A stretch of 64,000 nt of DNA from Methylocystis sp. L43 (GTDB taxonomy: Bacteria > Pseudomonadota > Alphaproteobacteria > Rhizobiales > Beijerinckiaceae). A program made the translations under genes and the position numbers. The stretch's first letter is position 1; every line of letters begins with the position of its first letter. Of the stretch, positions 1-8,156 are shown piece after piece. Under the pieces are notes generated by a model. That model saw only the letters and a program-made list of their open reading frames with translations. It had not been told where the DNA came from and did not search any database. The stretch is taken from contig NZ_JADNRA010000030.1 in assembly GCF_015709525.1 (NCBI RefSeq), forward strand, positions 1 to 64,000. Direction: 5' to 3'.

Positions 1-456
1 AAGGCGCTCGAAAAGGAACTCGCCGAACTCGACGGCGAGATCGACGATTATATGCGCGGCACGCCCGCCTGGGCCGAAAAGCAAGATCTGCTCGCCTCCG
101 TTCCAGGCGTTGGGCCAGTGATTGCGCGCACGCTGATCGCCGAACTGCCGGAACTTGGCGCGCTCGACCGCAGGCGAATCGCGGCGTTGGCCGGCCTTGC
201 GCCCTACACCCGCCAATCCGGTCAATGGCGCGGCAAGAGCTTCATCGGCGGCGGCCGCAAGACCGTGCGCAGCATGCTCTTTCTCGGCGCCATGGTTGCC
301 GCCCGTCACAACCCCGTCCTCAAGGCCTTCCGCGACAAACTCGTCGACAGCGGAAAGCCGAAGATCGTCGCGCTCATCGCCGTCGCCAGAAAGCTCCTTA
401 CGATCCTTAACGCCATCATCAGGGACGCAAAGCCATGGCGCACACAAAACGCTTGA
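1..456 (+). CDS. IS110-family transposase, C-terminal part (cut by window edge)
   Basis: The reading frame is open from base 1, so the 5' part lies outside the window. The visible 151 residues contain the C-terminal transposase domain of the IS110/IS116/IS902 family: a helix-hairpin-helix-like SVPGVGP stretch, then a GLAPYTRQSGQWRGK block and the GGGRKTVRSML segment with the conserved serine of this recombinase family. These enzymes are DEDD/serine recombinases that move the element without conventional terminal inverted repeats. No inactivating change is visible in this part. Whether the complete element is intact cannot be judged from here. Confidence 0.9.
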   Translation, partial: KALEKELAELDGEIDDYMRGTPAWAEKQDLLASVPGVGPVIARTLIAELPELGALDRRRIAALAGLAPYTRQSGQWRGKSFIGGGRKTVRSMLFLGAMVAARHNPVLKAFRDKLVDSGKPKIVALIAVARKLLTILNAIIRDAKPWRTQNA

Positions 457-472
457 TCGCCAAGACAGTCGC

Positions 473-573
473 TGAGGAGCGTGCGCAGCACGCGTCTCGA
501 AGGACGAGGAAACCCTTTTTCGCGTATTTTTCCTCACCTCGTCCTTCGAGACGCCGCCTGCGGCGGCTCCTCA
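473..573. repeat. Dispersed palindromic repeat, 'CGTCTCGAAGGACGAGG' type
   Basis: Two inverted arms can be read. The left one (473-509) starts TGAGGAGC and ends CGTCTCGAAGGACGAGG; the right one (537-573) is close to its reverse complement. The arms enclose an AT-rich centre with a T run. A very similar unit recurs in intergenic DNA of many Hyphomicrobiales, so I call it a dispersed repeat that could fold into a long hairpin. It lies directly after the transposase gene and convergent to the next gene. Confidence 0.7.
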
Positions 574-609
574 GGATGAGGGTGAGGAAAACTATCCCGA
601 TTCCCCTGA

Positions 610-1278
610 CTATTGCGCCATGCGCGCGACTTTCAACTTGGAGTCACGCGGCGCGGTCGGCGTCGCCGTCGCCGCCGCGAAGCCGGCGCGCAGAAACTGC
701 GCCAGCGCCGTCTTGACGTTTCTGCCGCGCTCGGTGAGCTCGGTGACATAACAAAAGCGCGGCTCGCCATTCGGCCATGTGTCGTTCCTGGCTTTCGCCT
801 GGCGCATGTCTTCGAGCACCTGCGCCTTCACCTCGCGCGAGTCCTTCATCGTAATCAGCCCGTCAGCCGCCAAATGCCGGTCGGCGGCATAGTCCTCGTT
901 CATTTTCTGAGTGGCCGACGCGAAGTCGCACAGCTTACCCTGATCGCCGACGTAGAGAATGCGCTCCACCCAGTTGGCGCGGAGCGACAGAATGTCGTCG
1001 GGCAGCATGCCCCGCATTTCCGCGGGCAGGGAGTGATAGATCGGCGTCGACTCGGCGATCTGATCCACTGCGAATGCGGCCTTCACGTTAAAACCTTCGA
1101 AGCTTTGGATCTGAGTAAGTTTGTCGAAGGCCTTGCCAATTGCGCCGCGCGCCTCGGCGAAGTTGGTCACGAGGGCGTAAAGGCCGACGCAGAGCATCCC
1201 CGTGAACACGGCCGCATTGAGAGATTTGAGCAGCCGCTGCCAAAGTATCAGCGAGATGCGAATTGCCTGATGGGTCAT
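610..1278 (-). CDS. Hypothetical membrane-anchored protein
   Basis: A 222-residue protein of no family I recognise. Residues about 21-40 form one hydrophobic segment (AAVFTGMLCVGLYALVTNF), followed by a mostly polar domain with two cysteines (in GKLCDF and RFCYVTEL). It is probably anchored in the inner membrane with the remainder in the periplasm; this is inferred from hydropathy only. It stands alone between the repeat and the tRNA methyltransferase gene on the same strand, about 100 bases apart, so cotranscription is uncertain. Confidence 0.7.
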   Translation of the reverse strand: MTHQAIRISLILWQRLLKSLNAAVFTGMLCVGLYALVTNFAEARGAIGKAFDKLTQIQSFEGFNVKAAFAVDQIAESTPIYHSLPAEMRGMLPDDILSLRANWVERILYVGDQGKLCDFASATQKMNEDYAADRHLAADGLITMKDSREVKAQVLEDMRQAKARNDTWPNGEPRFCYVTELTERGRNVKTALAQFLRAGFAAATATPTAPRDSKLKVARMAQ

Positions 1279-1376
1279 ATCGCCCTCCCAAAATTCGTTA
1301 ACATCGCCTTAAAAGCGGCGACGATCTCAAATTAGGCGGGCTTTTTCGTAACGCGCTGTGCGCCGCCGCACCCACC

Positions 1377-1853
1377 TCAACGGGCGCGCAGCTGCCGAAG
1401 CGCCTCGCTCATGACGATCGCCGCGGCGACGGCGACGTTCAGCGAGCGCATGCCGCCGCACATGGGAATGCGGAGCGTCAGATCGGCGGCGGCGTGGACC
1501 TCTTCCGGCGCGCCTGCGGACTCCCTGCCGACGAGCAGGATGTCGCCGTCGCGATAGGCGCAGTCGAGATAGGACGCCGCCGCCCGCGTCGACAGCAGCA
1601 GCAGCCGACGGCTCTCGCCCGCTTGGCCGGACGCAGCGCGCCACGCTTGAAAGGCCGCGAAGGACGCATGTCGGTCAATCGTCACGTGATCGAGATAGTC
1701 CATGCCGGCGCGGCGAAAGTCGCGATCGCTTGTGGGAAATCCGGCCGGCCCGATGATCGCCGCCGAAACGCCGAGGCACGCGCATGTGCGCAGCATGGCG
1801 CCGGCGTTCTGAGGGATGTCCGGCTGGTACAAGGCTAGCGTAAGAGAGGTCAT
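1377..1853 (-). CDS. trmL: tRNA (cytidine/uridine-2'-O-)-methyltransferase TrmL (SPOUT family)
   Basis: A 158-residue SPOUT-class methyltransferase that modifies the wobble ribose (position 34) of certain tRNA-Leu species using S-adenosylmethionine. The N-terminus LALYQPDIPQNAG is the family's opening block. The knotted SAM site near the C-terminus has LVGRESAG and, later, IPMCGGMRSLNVAVAAAI. An upstream in-frame ATG would add 13 residues, but homologues begin just before the LALYQPD block, so I place the start at 1853. The gene is divergent from petA with about 280 bases between them. Confidence 0.88.
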   Translation of the reverse strand: MTSLTLALYQPDIPQNAGAMLRTCACLGVSAAIIGPAGFPTSDRDFRRAGMDYLDHVTIDRHASFAAFQAWRAASGQAGESRRLLLLSTRAAASYLDCAYRDGDILLVGRESAGAPEEVHAAADLTLRIPMCGGMRSLNVAVAAAIVMSEALRQLRAR

Positions 1854-2136
1854 GGTCCGTCCGAGTGGGAGGAGATGGCGAATTTGCGGCATATCGCCGC
1901 GAATATCGGCAACGGCCTTGTGCGGCAGGGTGAATAGCCAAATTTCCCTGTTTCGGCTTGTGGACAGCGGCGGGGATTCGCGTCACATATCACCTCCGCC
2001 CCGCCGCAGCCTTGGCATTGCCTTGGTGCGGCGCACCGCAGCGATTGGCCGGAAACGGCAAAACGTGGAACGATCGCCTTGGGCGCAGCCGCAGCCTCGG
2101 CCGCGAAGACTTGAGAGCGTTGGGAGAGGTTCGAGC

Positions 2137-2667
2137 GTGACAAGCAAAGACACCGCCGCAAAACCGGCGGAGCCAAGCCGGCGGGACATTCTCTATATCG
2201 CAACGGGCGCCGCCGCAGCAGGAGCCGCGGCCGGCATGGTCTGGCCGCTGATCGCCCAGATGAACCCGGACGCGTCAACCCTCGCGTTGGCCTCGACGGA
2301 AGTCGATCTTTCTTCGGTCCCAGAAGGCCAAATTGTCACCGTGAAATGGCGCGGCAAGCCGGTTTTCGTGCGCCATCGGACGCCTGCCGAAATCAAGGCG
2401 GCGGAGGACACGCCGCTGTCGGTTCTGCCTGATCCGGAGGCCGATTCGAAACGCGTTCAAAAACCCGAATGGCTCGTGATCATCGGAGTCTGCACGCATC
2501 TCGGCTGCATTCCGACCGGCAAGGAAGGCGAATACAACGGCTGGTTCTGCCCCTGCCACGGCTCGGTCTATGACCTCTCGGGCAGAATTCGCAGCGGCCC
2601 GGCGCCGACCAATCTGGAGGTGCCGCCTTACGCCTTCATCGCCGAAAACAAAATTAAGATCGGCTAG
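2137..2667 (+). CDS. petA: Ubiquinol-cytochrome c reductase, Rieske iron-sulfur subunit
   Basis: Rieske [2Fe-2S] subunit of the cytochrome bc1 complex, taking electrons from ubiquinol to cytochrome c1 on the periplasmic face. It has 176 residues from a GTG start; a GGGAGAGG ribosome site lies seven bases upstream. The N-terminus has a twin-arginine-type SRRD motif (residues 14-17) and one membrane anchor (about 18-40). Cluster ligands are in CTHLGC (119-124) and CPCHGS (138-143), the two cysteines not used as ligands forming the usual disulfide. First gene of petABC. Confidence 0.96.
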   Translation: MTSKDTAAKPAEPSRRDILYIATGAAAAGAAAGMVWPLIAQMNPDASTLALASTEVDLSSVPEGQIVTVKWRGKPVFVRHRTPAEIKAAEDTPLSVLPDPEADSKRVQKPEWLVIIGVCTHLGCIPTGKEGEYNGWFCPCHGSVYDLSGRIRSGPAPTNLEVPPYAFIAENKIKIG

Positions 2668-2722
2668 CCAGGGCCAAGCGCCTTTCAATTTTCCCGCGCG
2701 AGATTCCGAGAGCACCACGCCC

Positions 2723-3961
2723 ATGGAAGGACATTCCCAATACACGCCCAAGAGCGGCTTCGCTCGCTGGTTGGAGCGCCGTCTGCCGATTTTGAGCTTC
2801 ATGCATGATTCTTTCGTCTCCTATCCGACGCCAAAAAACCTGAACTACATGTGGGTGTTTGGCGCGATTTTGAGTTTCATGCTCGTCGCGCAGATCGTAA
2901 CGGGCGTCGTCCTTGCGATGCATTACACCCCGGAAACGACGCTCGCTTTCGATTCCGTCGAGAAGATCATGCGCGACGTGAATTGGGGCACTGTGCTGCG
3001 CTACGCGCACGCCAATGGCGCGTCGATGTTCTTCCTCGCCGTCTACCTCCACATCTTCCGCGGCATGTATTACGGGTCCTACAAGGACCCGCGCGAGGTC
3101 TTGTGGATTCTCGGCGTGGTGATCTTCATGCTGATGATGGCCACGGGATTCCTCGGCTATGTCTTACCGTGGGGACAGATGTCCTTCTGGGCGGCGACCG
3201 TCATCACCAATCTCTTTTCCGCCATTCCTGTCGTTGGAACCGCAATCACCACTTGGCTGCTCGGCGGCTATTCCGTCGACAATGCGACGCTCAACCGCTT
3301 CTACGCTTTGCACTATCTGGTGCCGTTCATCATCGTCGCCATCGTCGCGCTTCACGTTTGGGCGCTGCATGTGACGGGCCAGAACAATCCGTCCGGCGTC
3401 GAGGTGAAGGACGTCAAGAAGGAAACCGTTCCTTTCACGCCCTATGCGACCATGAAGGACGCGGTCGGCATCGCGGCTTTTCTCGTCGTCTACGCCTGGC
3501 TTACGTTTTTCGTGCCGAATTACCTCGGCCATCCGGACAATTACATCGAAGCCAATCCTCTCGTCACGCCGCCGCATATCGTGCCGGAGTGGTACTTCCT
3601 GCCGTTCTATGCGATCCTTCGCGCGATCCCGAACAAGCTGCTCGGCGTCACTGCGCTCTTTGCCTCGATTTTGATCACCGCCGCTCTGCCGTGGCTTGAT
3701 ACGTCGAAGGTGAAATCGGCCGTGTATCGGCCGCTGTTTCGCAAGGAGTTCTGGATTTTTGTCGCGGTGTGCATAGGGCTTGGTTATCTGGGGGCGCAGC
3801 CCGCCGAAGGCGCTTATCTTTGGTTCGCCCGGCTACTTTCGGCCTATTATTTTCTGCACTTCTTGGTGATTTTGCCGGTCATCGGCAGGATCGAGAAACC
3901 GGAGCCGATGCCTGAATCGATCGACGCTTCGATGATGCGGGGGGAAACCTCCCATGTCTGA
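2723..3961 (+). CDS. petB: Cytochrome b of the bc1 complex
   Basis: A 412-residue integral-membrane subunit carrying both b hemes and the quinol oxidation and quinone reduction sites. Four heme-ligand histidines are visible with the diagnostic spacing of 14: H96 and H110 in helix B, H197 and H211 in helix D. The PEWY signature of the quinol oxidation site is present, followed by further hydrophobic helices. The start at 2723 is set by homology (MEGHSQYTP onward); a longer frame upstream only overlaps petA. It follows petA by 55 bases and overlaps petC by 8 bases. Confidence 0.96.
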   Translation: MEGHSQYTPKSGFARWLERRLPILSFMHDSFVSYPTPKNLNYMWVFGAILSFMLVAQIVTGVVLAMHYTPETTLAFDSVEKIMRDVNWGTVLRYAHANGASMFFLAVYLHIFRGMYYGSYKDPREVLWILGVVIFMLMMATGFLGYVLPWGQMSFWAATVITNLFSAIPVVGTAITTWLLGGYSVDNATLNRFYALHYLVPFIIVAIVALHVWALHVTGQNNPSGVEVKDVKKETVPFTPYATMKDAVGIAAFLVVYAWLTFFVPNYLGHPDNYIEANPLVTPPHIVPEWYFLPFYAILRAIPNKLLGVTALFASILITAALPWLDTSKVKSAVYRPLFRKEFWIFVAVCIGLGYLGAQPAEGAYLWFARLLSAYYFLHFLVILPVIGRIEKPEPMPESIDASMMRGETSHV

Positions 3962-4910
3962 GATGACCGTACGATCCCCCAAGCGACAGCCCTCGATGAA
4001 GCGCCTCTCGCTCGTTCCCCTCGCGATTGCTGCGGCGATGACGCTGGTTGGCCCCGCCTGGAGCCAGCAGGAAGCGCCGCCGTCCGCGACCGATCAGGTC
4101 GCGGCGCCTGTGGCAAAGGAAAAGGAAGCGCGGCACGAGAGCGAGCGCCATGAGCAGAAGCCCAAGCGCTTTGACTGGAGCTTCGCCGGCGCATTCGGTC
4201 GCTACGACAAGGCGCAGTTGCGCAGAGGTTTTAAGGTCTACAAGGAGGTCTGCTCCTCCTGCCATTCGATCAAAATGCTCGCCTTCCGCAATCTTTCGCA
4301 GCCCGGCGGGCCGGAGTTTCCCGAAAAAGAAGTCGAAGCGCTGGCCGCCAGCTACAAGATCAAGGATGGCCCGAATCAGGCGGGCGAATATTTCGATCGG
4401 CCGGGTCGCCCAAGCGATCGCTTCCCCCCGCCGTTCGCCAATGAACAGGCGGCGCGCGCCGCGCTGGCCGGCAATTATCCGCCGGACATGTCGGTTCTGG
4501 CCAAGGCGCGAGGCTATTCGCGCGGCTTTCCGCTCTTCCTGTTCGACGCTTTGCCGGGCTTTTCCTATCAGGAACACGGCGTCGACTACATCACTTCGCT
4601 GATGGAGGGCTACGAGGACCCGCCGCCAGACGTGAATCTGCCGGAAGGACAGTTTTACGATCCCTATATGCCGGGCCGTCGCATCGGCATGCCGCCGCCG
4701 CTCTCGGATGGCGTTGTGACTTATGAGGACGGCGCGCCGCAAACGATCGACCAATACGCCAAGGACGTCGCCGCCTTCATGATGTGGGTCGCCGAACCGC
4801 ATCTTGAGTCCCGCAAGCGAATCGGGCTTGGCGTCGTGGCCTTCCTGCTCGTCTTCGTCGGACTGCTTTATTTCACCAAGCGCAAGATCTGGTCGGGCGT
4901 GCCGCATTAG
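3954..4910 (+). CDS. petC: Cytochrome c1 of the bc1 complex
   Basis: A 318-residue c-type cytochrome that accepts electrons from the Rieske centre and passes them to cytochrome c. After an N-terminal signal segment (about 16-38) comes the heme-binding CSSCH motif (100-104). The sixth-ligand methionine region is [10 protein letters not shown], and one C-terminal membrane helix (about 290-308) is followed by a positive tail. The ATG overlaps the end of petB and has a GGGGGA site upstream, so translational coupling is likely. A second ATG at 3963 is a possible alternative. Confidence 0.95.
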   Translation: MSEMTVRSPKRQPSMKRLSLVPLAIAAAMTLVGPAWSQQEAPPSATDQVAAPVAKEKEARHESERHEQKPKRFDWSFAGAFGRYDKAQLRRGFKVYKEVCSSCHSIKMLAFRNLSQPGGPEFPEKEVEALAASYKIKDGPNQAGEYFDRPGRPSDRFPPPFANEQAARAALAGNYPPDMSVLAKARGYSRGFPLFLFDALPGFSYQEHGVDYITSLMEGYEDPPPDVNLPEGQFYDPYMPGRRIGMPPPLSDGVVTYEDGAPQTIDQYAKDVAAFMMWVAEPHLESRKRIGLGVVAFLLVFVGLLYFTKRKIWSGVPH

Positions 4911-5049
4911 CGGGACGCTCGCCGACGAGCCGCGCGCGAGCGCGAATTGCGTCGCGAGAGAGCGGCGAGCAGAATGCCGAGCTATCTGGCGACGACTATG
5001 TCGCCGCCATGAGTCCTTGCACGCGTCCTTGTCGCGTCGTGCGACGTCG

Positions 5050-5412
5050 TCACTTGACCTTTTTCAGTTCGGCGAGCGCGCTGGTCGCGTGCTTGACGGC
5101 GCGCGCGGAGTCGCCAAACCGTGCGCGCATTTCGGCCAGGCGCAGATGCCTGATCGCGCGATGCAGCAGCTTGTTGGCGGCGCGGTCCCGTTCGATGGCC
5201 TTTTCGTGCAGCGCCTCGCGCGCATGGCCGAGCGCGCTCATCACATGCGTAACGATCTCCTTGGAGTCGCCCTTCGCGCCGTCATCGATCGCTTCTTGAG
5301 TATGCTCAATCGCCGCCTGCACATGCAGGCCGATGCCGGCCAGCGCATAAGTGCCGGAAAAGGCCAGCGACAAAGCGGTCAGAATCGCGAATACGCTCAT
5401 TCGAGGCGTCAT
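5050..5412 (-). CDS. SmbP-like small His-repeat metal-binding protein
   Basis: A 120-residue exported protein. A signal peptide (about residues 5-25, ending TYALAG) precedes a helical domain with eight histidines at near-heptad spacing (LHVQ, EHTQ, THVM, GHAR, LHEK, LHRA, RHLR, KHAT). This layout matches the SmbP family first known from Nitrosomonas europaea, whose periplasmic helical bundle binds copper and other divalent metals. The start at 5412 is chosen because AGGGAG sits six bases upstream. It converges on petC. A role in periplasmic copper or nickel buffering is inference. Confidence 0.72.
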   Translation of the reverse strand: MTPRMSVFAILTALSLAFSGTYALAGIGLHVQAAIEHTQEAIDDGAKGDSKEIVTHVMSALGHAREALHEKAIERDRAANKLLHRAIRHLRLAEMRARFGDSARAVKHATSALAELKKVK

Positions 5413-5593
5413 TGTCATCTCCCTATCGCCGCCAGCGGGCTTGGCTTCAGCTTGTCCAAGAGTTAGGGCGTCCATTGCAACGCTCAATCCCCTCGTGGCG
5501 TCGGCGGTTTCTTGATTGAAGGCGCCAAATCGGGCACAAGGCGCTAGCGTCTCTGGGCTTTCGTCGCCCGCTCATTTTCCCGGAAAGGTTGCA

Positions 5594-6892
5594 ATGTCGG
5601 AGATCTTGCGCGTCGGCATCGCGGGGCTCGGCACCGTCGGCGCGGCGGTGGCGCGCCTGCTCCGCCGCCAGGCCGAGGCGCTGACCGCCCGCACCGGACG
5701 GCAGATCGTCCTGGCCGGCGTTTCGGCTCGCGACGCCGCGAAGGTTCGGGACGCCGATCTTTCCGGCGCGGAGTTCTTTCCCGATCCGGTCAAGCTCGCG
5801 TCCTCGCCAACGATCGATCTTTTCGTCGAATTGATCGGCGGCTCGGAAGGGCCGGCGAGGGCCAGCGTGGAAACCGCGCTCGCGCATGGCAAGCCGGTCG
5901 TCACCGCTAATAAGGCCCTGCTCGCCGCGCATGGCTTGCATCTCGCGGCGCTCGCCGAGGAGAACCATGCCGCGCTCGCCTTCGAGGCGTCCGTCGCCGG
6001 CGGGATTCCGATCGTCAAGACGCTGCGCGAGGGGCTCGCCGGCAATTCGATCGAGCGGGTTTATGGCATTCTCAACGGCACCTGCAATTACATCCTGTCG
6101 CGCATGGAACAGGAGCAGCTCTCCTTCGAGGAATGTTTGAAGGAGGCGCAGAGGCTCGGCTATGCCGAGGCCGATCCGACCTTCGACATCGGCGGTTTCG
6201 ACACCGCCCACAAGCTTGCGATCCTCACCTCGCTTGCCTTTGGCACGCGCATCGCCGCCGGCGCCATCGATATCGAGGGCATCGAGCGCGTGACGCTTGC
6301 CGACATCGACGCGGCGGCTGAGCTTGGCTACCGCATCAAGCTGCTTGGCGTTGCGCAGCGCACCGCTGATGGGGTCGAGCAACGCGTGCATCCGACGATG
6401 GTCAGCAAGAACTCCGCCATCGCCCAGGTGATGGGCGTCCTGAACGCCGTCACCATCGACGCCGACGCTGTGCATGAGCTGACGCTTGTGGGGCCGGGGG
6501 CCGGCGGCGACGCCACGGCCTCGGCCGTCGTCGCCGACATCGCCGACATCGCCAAGGGCGTGCGTTCGGCGCCGTTCGGTTTGCCGACCGCGAAGCTCGC
6601 CGAGCTCAAACGCACGCCGATGCAGCGCCACGAAGGGGGCTATTACATCCGCATGTCGGTGCGCGACGTCGCCGGCGCCTTCGCCAAGATCGCGACGCGC
6701 ATGGCGGAGCGCCGCATATCGCTCGAAAGCATCGTGCAGCGCGGCGCGCGCGGCGCGCCGGGAGAGATCGTCGACGTCATCCTCATCACCCATGCGACGA
6801 GCGAACATCTCGTGCGCGAGGCGCTGGACCTGATCTATCAGGACGGCGTCATCGTTTCGCGCGCGCAGGTCATCCGCATCGAGCGCGAGTAG
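5594..6892 (+). CDS. hom: Homoserine dehydrogenase
   Basis: A 432-residue NAD(P)-dependent enzyme that reduces aspartate semialdehyde to homoserine for threonine and methionine synthesis. The N-terminal Rossmann motif is VGIAGLGTVG. The central catalytic region contains NGTCNYIL and the GYAEADPTFDIGG motif. A C-terminal ACT domain (from about residue 350) should give feedback control by threonine. The start at 5594 is preceded by GGAAAGG. It lies seven bases before glpX, an adjacency also found in other Hyphomicrobiales, so the two probably form an operon. Confidence 0.96.
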   Translation: MSEILRVGIAGLGTVGAAVARLLRRQAEALTARTGRQIVLAGVSARDAAKVRDADLSGAEFFPDPVKLASSPTIDLFVELIGGSEGPARASVETALAHGKPVVTANKALLAAHGLHLAALAEENHAALAFEASVAGGIPIVKTLREGLAGNSIERVYGILNGTCNYILSRMEQEQLSFEECLKEAQRLGYAEADPTFDIGGFDTAHKLAILTSLAFGTRIAAGAIDIEGIERVTLADIDAAAELGYRIKLLGVAQRTADGVEQRVHPTMVSKNSAIAQVMGVLNAVTIDADAVHELTLVGPGAGGDATASAVVADIADIAKGVRSAPFGLPTAKLAELKRTPMQRHEGGYYIRMSVRDVAGAFAKIATRMAERRISLESIVQRGARGAPGEIVDVILITHATSEHLVREALDLIYQDGVIVSRAQVIRIERE

Positions 6893-6898
6893 CGAGAC

Positions 6899-7888
6899 AT
6901 GACGCAGCAGCCTGAAACCGACGCGTCGAAGATCGACCGCTACCTGACCTTGGAGCTGGCGCGCGCGTCGGAGCGCGCCGCGGTCGCCGCCGCCAGGTTC
7001 CGTGGACGCGGCGACGAGATGGCCGCGGACCTCGCCGCGGCCGAGGCGATGCGCGAGGAGCTGTCGCAGCTTCCCGTGCGCGGGCGCATCGTGATCGGCG
7101 AGGGCGATGAGGACGCCGCGCCGATGCTCTACATCGGCGAAGAAATCGGCGCGGGCGTCGGTCCCCGCGTCGATCTGGGCGTCGCGGCGCTCGAAGGCTC
7201 GACGCTTTGCGCCAAAGACATGCCGGGCTCGATGGCCGTCGTCGCCATGGCGCCGGCGGGATCGCTCCTTCATGCGCCCGACGTTTACATGGACAAGATC
7301 GCCATCGGTCCGGGATACCCTGAGGGCACAATCGATCTCGATCGCGACCCCGGCGACAACATCAGAGCGCTTGCGATCGCCAAGGGCGTGCGGGCGAGCG
7401 AAATCACGGTCAGCATTCTCGATCGGCCGCGCCACGCCGAAATCATCCGCAATTGCCGCAACGCCGGCGCCTGCGTGCGCCTCATCACCGACGGCGACGT
7501 GGCGGCGATCATTCTCACCACCCATCCTTTTGAAACCGGCGTCGATATGTATCTTGGCCGCGGCGGCGCTTCGGAAGGCGTGCTCGCCGCCTGCGTCCTG
7601 CGTTGCGCGGGCGGCCAGATGCAGGGACGGCTGGCGCTCGAAACGCGTGATCAGATCGCGCAGGCGCAGCGTCTGGGCCTTCTCGATCCGCGCCGCAAAT
7701 ATTCGGTGGGCGACATGGCGGCGGGCGACGTCGTCGTCTGCGTGACCGGGGTCACCGCCGGGCCGCTCGTCGGCGGCGTGTCGCTCGGCAAGACGACGAT
7801 CGACACCGAGACGATCGTCTATCGCTCGGCGACAGGCACGATCCGCCGCATCCACGCGATACATCGCGCCGCCGGCAAGTTCGATTGA
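6899..7888 (+). CDS. glpX: Class II fructose-1,6-bisphosphatase GlpX, altered metal motif
   Basis: A 329-residue member of the GlpX family of lithium-sensitive, metal-dependent fructose-1,6-bisphosphatases (gluconeogenesis, sugar-phosphate cycles). Conserved blocks are present: D44, the VIGEGDEDAAP motif with E68 and D72, YMDKIAIGPG, PRHAEII, DGDVAA and GGASEGV. The motif usually read as VDPLEGT is instead VAALEGS (residues 95-101). The aspartate aligned with E. coli D85 is therefore alanine (A96) and the threonine is serine. Family membership is clear; whether it still has full phosphatase activity is doubtful. Probably cotranscribed with hom. Confidence 0.9.
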   Translation: MTQQPETDASKIDRYLTLELARASERAAVAAARFRGRGDEMAADLAAAEAMREELSQLPVRGRIVIGEGDEDAAPMLYIGEEIGAGVGPRVDLGVAALEGSTLCAKDMPGSMAVVAMAPAGSLLHAPDVYMDKIAIGPGYPEGTIDLDRDPGDNIRALAIAKGVRASEITVSILDRPRHAEIIRNCRNAGACVRLITDGDVAAIILTTHPFETGVDMYLGRGGASEGVLAACVLRCAGGQMQGRLALETRDQIAQAQRLGLLDPRRKYSVGDMAAGDVVVCVTGVTAGPLVGGVSLGKTTIDTETIVYRSATGTIRRIHAIHRAAGKFD

Positions 7889-7896
7889 CGTCGGAC

Positions 7897-8046
7897 CTAA
7901 TACGTCCGGCCGGTTTCGAGCTGAGTTTTGGCGTCGAGCTTGCGCATCGGCGGCGGCGGATAATTCGGCGGCGGCGGGGGCTGCGTCGCACAGGCGGCGA
8001 GCGACAAAGCGAAAAGCGAAGCAAGGATCAGATGAAGGCGTCGCAT
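7897..8046 (-). CDS. Small proline-rich lipoprotein (49 aa)
   Basis: A short reading frame of 49 residues. Residues 1-18 form a signal sequence (MRRLHLILASLFALSLAA) ending in a lipobox, with C19 the likely lipidated cysteine. The mature part is only 31 residues and rich in proline (QPPPPPNYPPPP), ending in a polar tail. It fits the pattern of small outer-membrane lipoproteins of alphaproteobacteria whose function is unknown. It converges on glpX with eight bases between the stop codons. The ribosome site is weak (GGACG). Confidence 0.65.
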   Translation of the reverse strand: MRRLHLILASLFALSLAACATQPPPPPNYPPPPMRKLDAKTQLETGRTY

Positions 8047-8156
8047 CAGTTTCGTCCACATTTCTCAAGAGGGCGCGCATCTTCGCGCCTCTTGCGTAAG
8101 AGCGTGGCTGTGGCGACGGAATTATGTCCATCGCGCGCCGGCGGGACGGCGCTCCG

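Noticed and set aside
473-573. Palindrome after the transposase as the IS terminal inverted repeat
   Set aside because: IS110 elements normally lack such terminal repeats, and the same unit occurs as an independent intergenic repeat in this order.
4918-4970. Inverted arms GCTCGCCG/CGGCGAGC after petC as terminator
   Set aside because: The arms are only eight bases, 37 bases apart, in GC-rich DNA and without a T tract; likely chance.
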